Part shown: piece by piece, positions 23,827-32,040 of the stretch
Layout: each line of letters opens with the position of its first letter
Numbering within the stretch: the stretch's first letter is position 1
Assembly: GCA_017461775.1 (NCBI GenBank)
Contig: JAFTXD010000057.1
Span: 1-37,873 of the forward strand
Origin: Lachnospiraceae bacterium
GTDB lineage: Bacteria > Bacillota > Clostridia > Lachnospirales > Lachnospiraceae
DNA length: 37,873 bases
Direction: 5' to 3'
Notes under the pieces: generated by a model
The model's input: the letters and a program-made list of their open reading frames with translations, nothing else
The model's database searches: none
What the model was told of the DNA's origin: nothing
Program-made: the position numbers and the translations under genes

Positions 23827-26085
23827 ATGAGTAAGCCATATATTTTTGGTATCCGGCATCTTTCCCCTGCCGGAGCATGGCATCTTCGAAGCTTTCTTGA
23901 CCAGAAAAGGCCAAGGCTGGTACTGATAGAGGGCCCCAGTGATTTTGATGACCAGATGGAGCATATCACGAATCCGGCCACAAAGACGCCCATCGCGATT
24001 TTAGCCTATACAAAAGAGGCGCCGGTGCGTACCATACTGTATCCCTTTGCGGAGTATTCGCCGGAGTATCAGGCCATTCTCTGGTGTAAGGAGAACAGGG
24101 TAGCGTGTCGTTTTATGGATTTGCCCTCAGAGATTTTTCTGGCACTCCCTTCCAGGTATGAAAGTGAAAACAAAGGGGAAGAGGAGCGAATGAATGTCTA
24201 TGAATTGCTGGATAAGCAGGCCGGCGAGGATGGACATGATACCTTCTGGGAAAGGACGCTGGAGCATGCCAAAGACATGGAAGGTTATCATTTGGGAGCC
24301 AATACCTTTGGAGAAAATATACGCGAATTGAGCCAGGGACAGGAAAGTGACTGGCCCGAAATTCTGGTGCGGGAAGCCTATATGCGGCGTAAGATACAGG
24401 AGGCGATAAAGGAAGGTTATCAGCCGGAGGAAATCGTAGTGGTGACCGGAGCGTATCATGTGGCAGGGCTTTTGGACGAAGAAGCACAGGCCATGACGGA
24501 TGAGGAGCTAGGGAGTATTCCATCGGTGGGGGCAAAGCATACCCTGATGCCCTATTCCGATTATCGTCTGTCCACCAGGTCAGGCTATGGTGCGGGAAAT
24601 AAGGCTCCGGCCTATTATGGTATTCTGTGGGAGGCTGTTTGTAAGGGAGACTATGCTTACACCGCGGAGTGTTATCTTGCAAAAGTAGCGGGCTTTCTTA
24701 GAAAAAGTGGAAATCCCGTTTCCTCTGCAGAGGTGATTGAGGCCGTGCGGCTGGCGGATTCCCTGGCAGTGCTTCGGGGCGGCAGATATCCGGCGCTTCG
24801 GGATCTTCGGGATGCGGCAGTGACCTGTCTTGGAAAGGGCAGCTTTCCGGCTGTCAGCCTCGCCGTGGCGGATACGGAAATCGGTACCCGTATCGGTGCT
24901 CTGCCGGAGGGCGTAAGTAATACCAGTATTCAGGAGGATTTTTACCGGAAGTTAAAGGAGCTTAAGCTGGAAAAATACAGGGATATGGTGGAACAGGATC
25001 TGGCTCTGGACTTAAGAGAGAATCGAAATGTGTCCACGCAGAAGGCAGCCTTTCTGGATTTGCATCGTTCCTTCTTTTTACATCAGCTGAGAATTTTGGG
25101 AATTTGCTTTGCCAGACAGGAGTTGGTGAAGCAGGATGCAGCCACCTGGGCAGAGAACTGGGCTGTGCGCTGGAGCCCGGAGGCAGAGATAGAGTTAGTA
25201 GAGGCGGCCCTTAAGGGAGATACCGTACTTTTGGCAGCCTCCTTTGTACTGAAGGAAAGAGTGGAAAACGGGGGAAGCATCAGTGATATTGCGCAGGTCA
25301 TTGAGGACGCTTTCTCCTGTGGTATGGCGGAGGCGGTGGCCTATGCAACTGCAGGCTTACAGGCTATGGCAGTGGATGCGGCCTCTATTACGGAGCTGGC
25401 AAAGACAGCCCACAGACTTTCCACGGTGCTTCAATATGGTAATATCCGATTGATTGATACCGCTCCCCTGGTGCCCATACTTACCCAGATTTTTTATCGG
25501 TGCTGTCTGATTTTGCCGGGAGAATGTATCTGTGATGATGGAGCCAGCAAGGAAATGGTGGAGGCCATGGAAATGTTAAACAGTGCTGTGCTTGCCCATG
25601 ATTTTCTGGAGGAAGAGACCTGGGTGAATACCTTAAAGGAAATCGCGGACAGGGATGATTTAAATACCAAGCTTTCCGGCTATGGTGCGGCGGTGCTGCT
25701 AGAGCGGGGAAAGATGGATAACGACAGACTGAAGCTGGAGGTCAGCAGAAGACTTTCTAAGGGTGTTCCCGCGGACTTAGGAGCGGGCTGGTTTGAAGGT
25801 CTTGCCATGAAAAACCGCTATGGACTGATTGCCAGACTTTCTCTGTGGGAGAGTCTGGATACTTATCTGGAAACGCTGGACGAGGAAGAATTTAAGCGGG
25901 CGCTGGTATTTTTGCGCCGTGCCTTTGCAGATTTTTCTGCTATGGAAAAGGATGAAATTGCAGAGAATCTGGGCGAAATCTGGGGGCTGAACGGCCAGCA
26001 GGTCAGTGAAGCAGTAAATGCAACCTTGGGAGCAGAGGAGCAGAAGATGATAGAAAGTCTTGACGACTTTGATTTTGACTTTTAG
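23827..26085 (+). CDS. DUF5682 protein with TraB/TIKI-like N-terminal motifs
   Basis: 752 residues. The start FGIRHLSPAGAWHLRSFL (His11, His19), LVLIEGPSDFDD (Glu35) and, at about 205-215, VVTGAYHVAGL (His211) fit DUF5682. The spacing of an early His, a Glu in the next strand and a late GxxH recalls TraB/TIKI/EreA-type putative metal hydrolases, so a hydrolytic activity is plausible, but this is inference. Residues ~260-752 are helical, without known motifs. No signal peptide. It lies between the MoxR ATPase (no gap) and the VWA protein (14 bases), an order that points to a complex or shared substrate. Confidence 0.78.
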   Translation: MSKPYIFGIRHLSPAGAWHLRSFLDQKRPRLVLIEGPSDFDDQMEHITNPATKTPIAILAYTKEAPVRTILYPFAEYSPEYQAILWCKENRVACRFMDLPSEIFLALPSRYESENKGEEERMNVYELLDKQAGEDGHDTFWERTLEHAKDMEGYHLGANTFGENIRELSQGQESDWPEILVREAYMRRKIQEAIKEGYQPEEIVVVTGAYHVAGLLDEEAQAMTDEELGSIPSVGAKHTLMPYSDYRLSTRSGYGAGNKAPAYYGILWEAVCKGDYAYTAECYLAKVAGFLRKSGNPVSSAEVIEAVRLADSLAVLRGGRYPALRDLRDAAVTCLGKGSFPAVSLAVADTEIGTRIGALPEGVSNTSIQEDFYRKLKELKLEKYRDMVEQDLALDLRENRNVSTQKAAFLDLHRSFFLHQLRILGICFARQELVKQDAATWAENWAVRWSPEAEIELVEAALKGDTVLLAASFVLKERVENGGSISDIAQVIEDAFSCGMAEAVAYATAGLQAMAVDAASITELAKTAHRLSTVLQYGNIRLIDTAPLVPILTQIFYRCCLILPGECICDDGASKEMVEAMEMLNSAVLAHDFLEEETWVNTLKEIADRDDLNTKLSGYGAAVLLERGKMDNDRLKLEVSRRLSKGVPADLGAGWFEGLAMKNRYGLIARLSLWESLDTYLETLDEEEFKRALVFLRRAFADFSAMEKDEIAENLGEIWGLNGQQVSEAVNATLGAEEQKMIESLDDFDFDF

Positions 26086-26099
26086 TGAGGAAGCTGTGT

Positions 26100-27278
26100 A
26101 TGGATGAAAAAGAACATATTCAAAGGTGGAGATTAATACTGGGAAGCGAAAGTCAGAGCCGTTTTGAGAGTATGGGTGGCGTATCGCTGACGCAAGGGCA
26201 GGATCTTATGGACCAGGCACTGGCAGCCATCTACAGCCGCAGGGAGTCCGGCGGCTTTGGCTCCGGTAGGGGAGCCGGAAATGGTCCTTCCAACCCACAG
26301 ATATCCAAGTGGCTGGGAGATGTGCGAAGCCTTTTTGATAAGGAGCTGGTGACGGTAATTCAGGGAGATGCCATGACCAGATGTGGGTTAAAGCAGCTGC
26401 TTTTTGAGCCGGAGCTTTTGGACAATCTGGAGCCGGATGTGAGTTTGGCATCTACTATACTTATGTTAAAGGAGCAAATTCCACAACGGTCGAAAGAAAG
26501 TGTACGCGCTTTTATAAAAAAGATTGTAGAGGAAATCAATAAGCTGTTGGAGCAGGATATCCGCAGGGCGGTGACTGCTTCTTTGAATAAAAGAAAGCAT
26601 TCCCCCATTCCTTCTGCGGCGGCCATTGATTATAAGATGACCATTTCCCGGAACCTGAAAAATTATAACAAGGAGCTGGGAACCATTGTGCCGGAGCACT
26701 TTTATTTCTTCGACAGAACCAGTACCACAGCGGCCAATAAATGGACGGTGATTCTGGACATAGACCAGAGTGGTTCCATGGGAGAGTCAGTGATTTATTC
26801 TTCCATCGTCAGCTGTATTTTGGCTAGTATGTCCAGCTTAAATACCAGAATCGTAGCCTTTGATACCAATATTGTAGATTTGACGGAGAAAAGTGATGAC
26901 CCGGTGGATTTGCTCTTTGGCTTTCAGCTGGGTGGCGGTACCAATATTGAAAAATCCCTGGCCTACTGTGAGCAGTTTGTGGAGAATCCATCGAAAACCC
27001 TGTTTTTCCTGATTTCGGATTTAGAAGAGGGGGGAAACAGAGCCGGGATGCTGCGGAGATTACAGGAGATGAAGGAGTCGGGTGTGACGGTCATTTGCCT
27101 TTTAGCACTGGCGGATGGGGGAAAGCCCTATTACGATGCCCAGATGGCGCAGAAGATTGCCGCAATGGAGATTCCCTGCTTTGCCTGCAATCCCCAGATG
27201 CTGCCAACGCTCCTTGAGAGAGCGCTAAAGGGACAGGATTTAAAGCAGTTTGAAAAAGAGTTTCAAAAAAGAAAATAA
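26100..27278 (+). CDS. CoxE-like VWA-domain protein
   Basis: 392 residues. An N-terminal helical part (1-200) precedes a von Willebrand A domain with an intact metal-ion site: DQSGS (Asp222, Ser224, Ser226), the Thr of GGGTNI (Thr281) and Asp307 in ISDLEEGG. There is no membrane helix or signal peptide, so it is cytoplasmic, like CoxE, ViaA and CbbO-type partners of MoxR ATPases. ATG 26100 has GAGGA seven bases upstream; an in-frame GTG at 26085 overlaps the previous stop and has no ribosome-binding site. Last gene of the operon, followed by a hairpin. Confidence 0.9.
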   Translation: MDEKEHIQRWRLILGSESQSRFESMGGVSLTQGQDLMDQALAAIYSRRESGGFGSGRGAGNGPSNPQISKWLGDVRSLFDKELVTVIQGDAMTRCGLKQLLFEPELLDNLEPDVSLASTILMLKEQIPQRSKESVRAFIKKIVEEINKLLEQDIRRAVTASLNKRKHSPIPSAAAIDYKMTISRNLKNYNKELGTIVPEHFYFFDRTSTTAANKWTVILDIDQSGSMGESVIYSSIVSCILASMSSLNTRIVAFDTNIVDLTEKSDDPVDLLFGFQLGGGTNIEKSLAYCEQFVENPSKTLFFLISDLEEGGNRAGMLRRLQEMKESGVTVICLLALADGGKPYYDAQMAQKIAAMEIPCFACNPQMLPTLLERALKGQDLKQFEKEFQKRK

Positions 27279-27286
27279 GGATAGGT

Positions 27287-27320
27287 CCCTGCAAAGAGAG
27301 CTTATTTGCAGGGGCTTTTC
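27287..27320 (+). terminator. Terminator after the MoxR-VWA operon
   Basis: Perfect nine-bp stem CCCTGCAAA / TTTGCAGGG (27287-27295 with 27305-27313) followed by the modest T-rich tail GCTTTTC. Confidence 0.65.
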
Positions 27321-27329
27321 TATGGATAA

Positions 27330-27346
27330 GATACAAAAAAGATACA
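27330..27346 (+). promoter_or_regulatory. Phased GATACA repeats before the two-component operon
   Basis: Two GATACA hexamers (27330 and 27341) start exactly 11 bases apart, the spacing used by OmpR-type dimers. They lie 52-68 bases before the regulator's ATG. The same hexamer with the same phase occurs at 30374, so autoregulation is likely. Confidence 0.5.
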
Positions 27347-27397
27347 TCTTTATTGCAAAATGGAAACAACGTTTACGATGAGGGAGTTTGGTTTGTT

Positions 27398-28051
27398 ATG
27401 CTGAAGATATTAGTTGCAGAGGATGAAGAGGCTATCGGAAATCTGATTAGGAAGAATTTGATGAAGGCGGGATATCAATGTGTGCTTGCTACCGATGGTG
27501 TGATGGCGGCGGATATGATGATGGAGGAGGCCTTTGATTTGGTGCTCCTGGATGTGATGCTTCCGGGAATTGATGGGTATGAGCTTTTGGATTATGCCAA
27601 GAGACTGGGCTTTCCTGTGATATTCTTAACAGCACTGGGCACTACGGAGCATAAGGTGAAGGGACTGAAAATGGGTGCGGACGACTACATGGCCAAGCCC
27701 TTTGAAATTGTGGAGTTGCTTGCCAGAGTGGAGGCGGTACTGCGCCGTTACAACAAGGTATCCACCCTGTTGGAGGTTCATGATATTGTGATTGATACGG
27801 CTTCCCGGACGGTAAAACGGGGAGAGGAAGAGATTTCACTTACCATGAAGGAATTTGATTTGCTGCTTCTTCTGGTGCGGAATCAGAATATTGCCCTTTA
27901 CAGGGATGTGATTTACGAAAATGTGTGGGGCGGCGAGTTTTTAGAGCAGAGCCGAACCGTGGATTTACATATACAGAGACTGAAGAAAAAGCTTCAGTGG
28001 GAGGATAAGATTGCCACCGTATATAAGGTGGGCTATCGATTGAATGTATGA
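27398..28051 (+). CDS. OmpR-family response regulator
   Basis: 217 residues. Receiver domain with acidic Glu8-Asp9, acceptor Asp52 in LLDVMLPGIDG, Thr in FLTALG and Lys-Pro in YMAKPF; then a winged-helix DNA-binding domain (about 125-217: ISLTMKEFDLLLLLVRNQN, then SRTVDLHIQRLKKKL and VYKVGYRLNV). ATG 27398 starts the canonical MLKILVAEDEE; GAGGGAG is a little far upstream. Its stop overlaps the kinase start (ATGA). It probably binds the 11-base-phased GATACA repeats found before itself and before the VanY-like gene. Confidence 0.93.
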   Translation: MLKILVAEDEEAIGNLIRKNLMKAGYQCVLATDGVMAADMMMEEAFDLVLLDVMLPGIDGYELLDYAKRLGFPVIFLTALGTTEHKVKGLKMGADDYMAKPFEIVELLARVEAVLRRYNKVSTLLEVHDIVIDTASRTVKRGEEEISLTMKEFDLLLLLVRNQNIALYRDVIYENVWGGEFLEQSRTVDLHIQRLKKKLQWEDKIATVYKVGYRLNV

Positions 28052-29478
28052 AATTTGCAACCAAATTATTCTTTGCCATTACTGCGGTGCTGACCATCAT
28101 ATTTACGGTATTTGGAAGTTGGATGATGCTTTCTTATTTCCAGAAAAATCTGGATGGCGAGTTTGAGCAGGCACAGCAGGAGGGCAGGATTTTCCATAAT
28201 CTTTTTGATATTGTGTATGACTCCATGGCAGAGTATGGGCATGAATATGGGGTATATAGCGCTGTGGAAAGTGCTGCCGCCAGCGTGGAGCGGGATGGTA
28301 AGAAGTGCTTTATCTGGTCTGGGGAGCAGGATTATTATGGGGATATCAACAGGGCCTATTACCAATTTGAAGAGGTGAAGGCTCTTTCCCAGGAGATGGC
28401 GGAGAAGGAGAGCTTTGTCAGCGGGGTGCGCCCGGTGGAGGATAAGTATTATCTTGTATCCGTGAGTAAGTACGAGGGAATCTCGGAGCTTCTCTATCTG
28501 GGAATCAGCCGGGATATCAGCAGTATCTATGAGGATCGGCAGAATCTTCTGAATCAGTACCGTCTGGCACTGGTGATTTTACTTATGGTGGGAACAGTGA
28601 GTATTTATTTTCTTTCCCATTATCTGACCAGACCTATCCGGGAGCTGGATGCGGTGATGGAGCAGATTGCCGGGGGAAATCTGATGGAACGTTCGGATTA
28701 TGAGAGCGAGGATGAAATCGGAACTCTTTCCAGAAATTTAAATCATATGGCGGACCGTCTGGTGGAGCAGATGAAGGAAAAGGAGGAGGAAGCCAGAGCC
28801 AAGGAACGATTTACCGCAGCCTTTGCCCATGAGTTAAAGACGCCACTGACCGCTATCATCGGCTATGCGGACATGCTGAATACGGTAGGGATGAGCGAGG
28901 AGGAGTGCCGGGAGGCTTATTATTATATTTATCGGCAGGGAAAACGACTGGAGAGCTTGTCCCACAAGCTGCTGGAGCTGACCAGCATGGAGCATACGCC
29001 CCTAAAGAAGGTGCGGATATCTGCTAAAGAGCTGGAGGAAAATCTGCGTAAAACCATGCGACCGATATTTGAGAAAAAGAATATCAAGGGCAGAATCGTC
29101 ATGGAAAAGGGTGTGCTTTATGGAGATAAGGAGCTGCTTTTGTCGGTGTTTTATAATCTTTTGGATAATGCAGTAAAGGCGGCCGGTGAGGAGGGCTTTA
29201 TTCTGTTTAAGGGCATGCCGGCAGAGAAGGGCTATGAAATCAAGGTGGTGGACAATGGCTGTGGTATTCCGGAGCAGGATATTGCGCGGATTACAGAAGC
29301 CTTCTACATGGTGGATAAGTCCCGTTCCCGCAAGGAAGGGGGAGCCGGAATCGGTATGACCCTTTGCCAGAAAATTATTTCCCTCCATGGAGGCCTATGG
29401 CGAATCAGCAGCAGGCCCGGAGAAGGAACGGTGGTGCAGATATTTTTCCCGGAAAGAGAGGAGGCAGATAGAGTATGA
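28048..29478 (+). CDS. Sensor histidine kinase
   Basis: 476 residues. Membrane helix ~8-30, an extracytoplasmic sensor of about 140 residues, second helix ~172-192, HAMP (YLTRPIRELDAVMEQI to about 245), HisKA with FAHELKTPL (His261), then HATPase_c with N-box NLLDNAVKAA, VVDNGCGIPE and GAGIGMTL. It is the partner of the regulator upstream, overlapping it by four bases, and overlaps the next gene in the same manner. The VanY-like carboxypeptidase nearby suggests a cell-envelope signal, but no ligand-binding motif is recognisable. Confidence 0.93.
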   Translation: MKFATKLFFAITAVLTIIFTVFGSWMMLSYFQKNLDGEFEQAQQEGRIFHNLFDIVYDSMAEYGHEYGVYSAVESAAASVERDGKKCFIWSGEQDYYGDINRAYYQFEEVKALSQEMAEKESFVSGVRPVEDKYYLVSVSKYEGISELLYLGISRDISSIYEDRQNLLNQYRLALVILLMVGTVSIYFLSHYLTRPIRELDAVMEQIAGGNLMERSDYESEDEIGTLSRNLNHMADRLVEQMKEKEEEARAKERFTAAFAHELKTPLTAIIGYADMLNTVGMSEEECREAYYYIYRQGKRLESLSHKLLELTSMEHTPLKKVRISAKELEENLRKTMRPIFEKKNIKGRIVMEKGVLYGDKELLLSVFYNLLDNAVKAAGEEGFILFKGMPAEKGYEIKVVDNGCGIPEQDIARITEAFYMVDKSRSRKEGGAGIGMTLCQKIISLHGGLWRISSRPGEGTVVQIFFPEREEADRV

Positions 29479-30386
29479 AGAAAATAAAGACCTATGGCCA
29501 CTTTGTTTTGGGAATTTTGATTTTGTTATGGGTGGCGCTGCTGCTTCCACAGATAATTTTTCAGGTGCAGGATGGTTATCGCTTTCTGGGGAAAAGCGGA
29601 GAGAGTTGGGAGTATTCGGATAATCAGCTGGTGAGTGCAGGGTATGAGAAGGACATGTATAAGAGAATGTCGGCCCTGATGGAGAAAAAAACGGAGGAAC
29701 TGACCGTATCTGCCATCAACTATGGCGGAAAAAATGTGGATGAGGTGGTGGACCTTTTAGAACGTGTTTTTGCAAGCGAGTGGATGGGAAATATCAATGA
29801 AATGACATGGGGAATTTATTACGATTTCCTACAGGAAACCTCCACGGTAAATATCCGGGATTGTAAAAAATATGTGGTGTATGAGAATACCTCTCTGAAA
29901 AATATACTGCTTATGATGTGGTATCTGGATATCTATATGGTGGGCTATGATACCTCCGTACGCCTGCTCATCGATGCAGAGACGGAAGCAGTCTATTATA
30001 TCGCTATCACCGGAGAAGGGGAGTATGTAAAGGAAAGCGAGAGCCATGACAAAAAGGTGACAGCAGCATATACAGAGTTCGATGCTTATTCCCGGTATGA
30101 GATGTGTGAGACAGCATCTTATTTTATGCATTATTTTAATTCCTATTATGCAGCAGGAATGGAGGATTTAGAGGGCTTTAATGAAGAAGGCTGGGAAAAT
30201 GACGATGTATGGTATGTGACAAGAGTGGACGATGAGGAAAGCTATAACAAGTTATTTGTTATGCCCTATGGTAATCTGAGCACATACTTTGAGGTGATGG
30301 TATCCAATGGACGAAATGTACTGCCGGACTATAGGGCAGGAGTGCAGCTGGTTTGCCTTTTGGTGCCGGAAATGATACAAGATTGA
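29475..30386 (+). CDS. Membrane-anchored protein of unknown function, linked to the two-component system
   Basis: 303 residues. One N-terminal membrane helix (about 9-30) without a lipobox or clear cleavage site leaves some 270 residues outside the cell. No catalytic motif or family is recognised; the region is rich in Tyr, Glu and Asp. Translationally coupled to the kinase by an ATGA overlap. The three-gene order regulator-kinase-anchored protein suggests an accessory sensor or negative regulator of the kinase. The GATACA repeats for the next gene begin inside its last codons. Confidence 0.7.
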   Translation: MKKIKTYGHFVLGILILLWVALLLPQIIFQVQDGYRFLGKSGESWEYSDNQLVSAGYEKDMYKRMSALMEKKTEELTVSAINYGGKNVDEVVDLLERVFASEWMGNINEMTWGIYYDFLQETSTVNIRDCKKYVVYENTSLKNILLMMWYLDIYMVGYDTSVRLLIDAETEAVYYIAITGEGEYVKESESHDKKVTAAYTEFDAYSRYEMCETASYFMHYFNSYYAAGMEDLEGFNEEGWENDDVWYVTRVDDEESYNKLFVMPYGNLSTYFEVMVSNGRNVLPDYRAGVQLVCLLVPEMIQD

Positions 30387-30427
30387 TACAAAAATGAGGA
30401 GGGTCTGATACATTTCCCGTTTATGAT
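30374..30427 (+). promoter_or_regulatory. Promoter with phased GATACA repeats before the carboxypeptidase gene
   Basis: GATACA occurs at 30374, 30385 and 30407, spaced 11 and 22 bases, so all lie on one helix face. A TATGAT -10 box (30422-30427) follows the last copy by nine bases, and no good -35 is seen, as expected for an activator-dependent promoter. Confidence 0.55.
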
Positions 30428-30451
30428 AGAGACATAAACAGGAGGGAATAT

Positions 30452-31288
30452 TTGGAAATGGAACAGAACGTACAAAGGATAAGACAGCGTCAGCATAGGA
30501 GAAAACAGAAACGAAAAAAGAAGATACTCCGTAGACTTATTTTTGCATCCGCATTGGTGGTAGTATTTCTTTTCTTTGCGGGGATGAGTAAGATACTGGT
30601 TACCAAGGAGGTTCCTGAGCAGGAGGAGGCAGTTGCCTCAAGCAGTATTGTCATGGAAGAAGCGGAATTGGTAAAACCCACAGAGAAGCCGGTTAGTGTA
30701 GATGAGGATATACCCAGAGGAAATCCTATTTTAGTTAACAAGGATAATCCTCTTCCGAAGGAGTACGAGGTGGAGCTGATTACTCTGGCGGATGGGCGAA
30801 GTAAGGCGGCAGAGGAGGCCTACGAGCCCCTGTGTGAAATGCTGGAGGCTGCGCGAGAGGATGGAATGGATTTGCTGATTTGTTCTTCTTACCGGGACAG
30901 GAAGCGTCAGGAGGAGCTCTTCGACGAGGATGTGGAGGCACTTCTGCGGAAGGGATACACCTATACGGAGGCCTACGAGGAGGTGGCAAAGGAGACCATG
31001 CCGCCGGGATGTAGTGAGCACTCCACGGGGCTTGCCTTTGATATTGTAGCAAGGGATTATCAGATGCTGGATAAGGGGCAGGAGAAGACTGCGGAGAACA
31101 AGTGGCTTAGGAAGCATTGTGCAGAGTATGGGTTTATTCTGCGTTATCCCAAGGGAAAAGAGGATATTACTAAAATCAGCTACGAATCCTGGCATTTTCG
31201 TTATGTAGGTAAAGAACTGGCGGAGTATATTATGGAAGAGGAAATTACCTTGGAGGAGTATTTGGAAAAAGTAAGTGCAATATATTAA
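30452..31288 (+). CDS. M15 (VanY-like) D-alanyl-D-alanine carboxypeptidase
   Basis: 278 residues. A basic N-terminus and one membrane helix (about 25-45) anchor the protein, followed by a linker and an M15B peptidase domain. Zinc ligands are His190 and Asp197 in CSEHSTGLAFD and His248 in SWHFRYVG; the substrate-binding ICSSYRDRKRQEELF is present. It should trim the terminal D-Ala from peptidoglycan stem peptides outside the cell. It does not by itself imply glycopeptide resistance; no vanHAX genes are here. TTG 30452 lies six bases from GGAGG and is preferred; ATG 30458 is the alternative. Its promoter carries the GATACA repeats. Confidence 0.9.
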   Translation: MEMEQNVQRIRQRQHRRKQKRKKKILRRLIFASALVVVFLFFAGMSKILVTKEVPEQEEAVASSSIVMEEAELVKPTEKPVSVDEDIPRGNPILVNKDNPLPKEYEVELITLADGRSKAAEEAYEPLCEMLEAAREDGMDLLICSSYRDRKRQEELFDEDVEALLRKGYTYTEAYEEVAKETMPPGCSEHSTGLAFDIVARDYQMLDKGQEKTAENKWLRKHCAEYGFILRYPKGKEDITKISYESWHFRYVGKELAEYIMEEEITLEEYLEKVSAIY

Positions 31289-31329
31289 ATTCTGCGCTGG
31301 ATGTGACGATAATATATTCAGCTAAGGAT

Positions 31330-31374
31330 AGCGTCTGATTTCAATGGATTGAATTGAAAACGGGCGCTATTTTT
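31330..31374 (+). terminator. Terminator after the carboxypeptidase gene
   Basis: A 16-bp stem with one mismatch and two G-T pairs (31330-31345 with 31353-31368, arms AGCGTCTG.../...CGGGCGCT), then ATTTTT. Confidence 0.75.
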
Positions 31375-31418
31375 GCGTAAAAATAAAAGATGTCGCTTGG
31401 ACCTTTCCGGAGAGCGGC

Positions 31419-31445
31419 GCAGCCCTGACTGACTTAAGGGGCTGC
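31419..31445 (+). promoter_or_regulatory. Leader hairpin before the coiled-coil gene
   Basis: GCAGCCC (31419-31425) pairs with GGGCTGC (31439-31445), loop of 13 bases, ending just before AGAAAGGAG. With no T-tract, it is either a processing or translation-control hairpin or a chance structure. Confidence 0.4.
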
Positions 31446-31458
31446 AGAAAGGAGAAGT

Positions 31459-31851
31459 ATGCAGGTAAACAGTGGTGTAAGAAACGATTACTTTACGGAT
31501 TACCACAGGAATTCTACGGCAACGCAGGAAGAAGAAAACAGAAAGCTTTTTAAAGAGAGAATACTGGAAATTCGGGAGAAGATGGAAAAGGGTGAAACCG
31601 AAGAAGCCTATCAGATTGGAAGTCAGTCCTTTACGGAAGATGAGTGGGATAAATTCTTGGAGAACTTTGATTCCATTCAGGAGGTGTTAAAGGAGCTGAT
31701 GCGGGAGCGTTTGGAGAAGAAGAAGGAGGAAGCCCTGGAGAAGGCGCAGGAAGATAAAATTCTGGAAGAGAAAAAACAGGAAGAGAAGAAATTGGAAGAG
31801 GAGATTCTTCTGGATGATTTATGGAAGATACTGGTGGATAAGGAAGTGTAG
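31459..31851 (+). CDS. Coiled-coil protein of unknown function
   Basis: 130 residues with a Glu/Lys-rich second half predicted as a long coiled coil (about 75-120). The middle part YQIGSQSFTEDEWDKFLENFDS is the only conserved-looking segment; similar small proteins occur in related clostridia as far as I recall, with no function known. No membrane helix or signal. AAAGGAG precedes its ATG, and terminators stand on both sides, so it is a single-gene transcript. Confidence 0.7.
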   Translation: MQVNSGVRNDYFTDYHRNSTATQEEENRKLFKERILEIREKMEKGETEEAYQIGSQSFTEDEWDKFLENFDSIQEVLKELMRERLEKKKEEALEKAQEDKILEEKKQEEKKLEEEILLDDLWKILVDKEV

Positions 31852-31856
31852 GGAGG

Positions 31857-31893
31857 GCAGCAATCTGTTAATGGCAGGTTGCTGCTCTTTTTG
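31857..31893 (+). terminator. Terminator after the coiled-coil gene
   Basis: Eleven-bp stem GCAGCAATCTG / CAGGTTGCTGC (31857-31867 with 31875-31885, one G-T pair) followed by TCTTTTTGG. Confidence 0.85.
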
Positions 31894-31991
31894 GAAAAAA
31901 AGTAAGTATCTGGTAAAATTCATGTAAAGAATAAACAGAATTGATGGACAAAAAGCAAATTGTAAGATAAAATTAAAGGGTATGTTGGGTA

Positions 31992-32026
31992 TTACAACAT
32001 GTAAAAAAGACGTAAGATAATTGTAA
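31992..32026 (+). promoter_or_regulatory. Phased GTAA repeats and possible promoter before the PiT gene
   Basis: GTAA occurs at 32001, 32012 and 32023, exactly 11 bases apart, with the wider context (T/C)GTAAnA. A TTACAA ... GATAAT pair (31992 and 32016, 18 apart) overlaps them. A phosphate-responsive OmpR-type regulator (PhoB/PhoP) would bind such direct repeats, but whether this is a true Pho box is uncertain. Confidence 0.4.
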
Positions 32027-32040
32027 AGAGAGGAGAACTT

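Noticed and set aside
23112-23993. 293-codon open frame on the minus strand, antisense to the MoxR gene
   Set aside because: It is Ser/Ala-rich shadow text of a strongly supported AAA+ gene, with no ribosome-binding site or recognisable domain.
24113-24682. 189-codon minus-strand frame opposite the DUF5682 gene
   Set aside because: Pro/His-rich, no motif, and fully covered by a conserved plus-strand gene.
30452-31288. VanY-like gene as evidence of glycopeptide resistance
   Set aside because: No vanH, vanA or vanX-type ligase genes are present; M15 carboxypeptidases are common in ordinary wall metabolism.
31375-31458. Riboswitch before the coiled-coil gene
   Set aside because: Only one short hairpin is visible and no known aptamer core is recognised.
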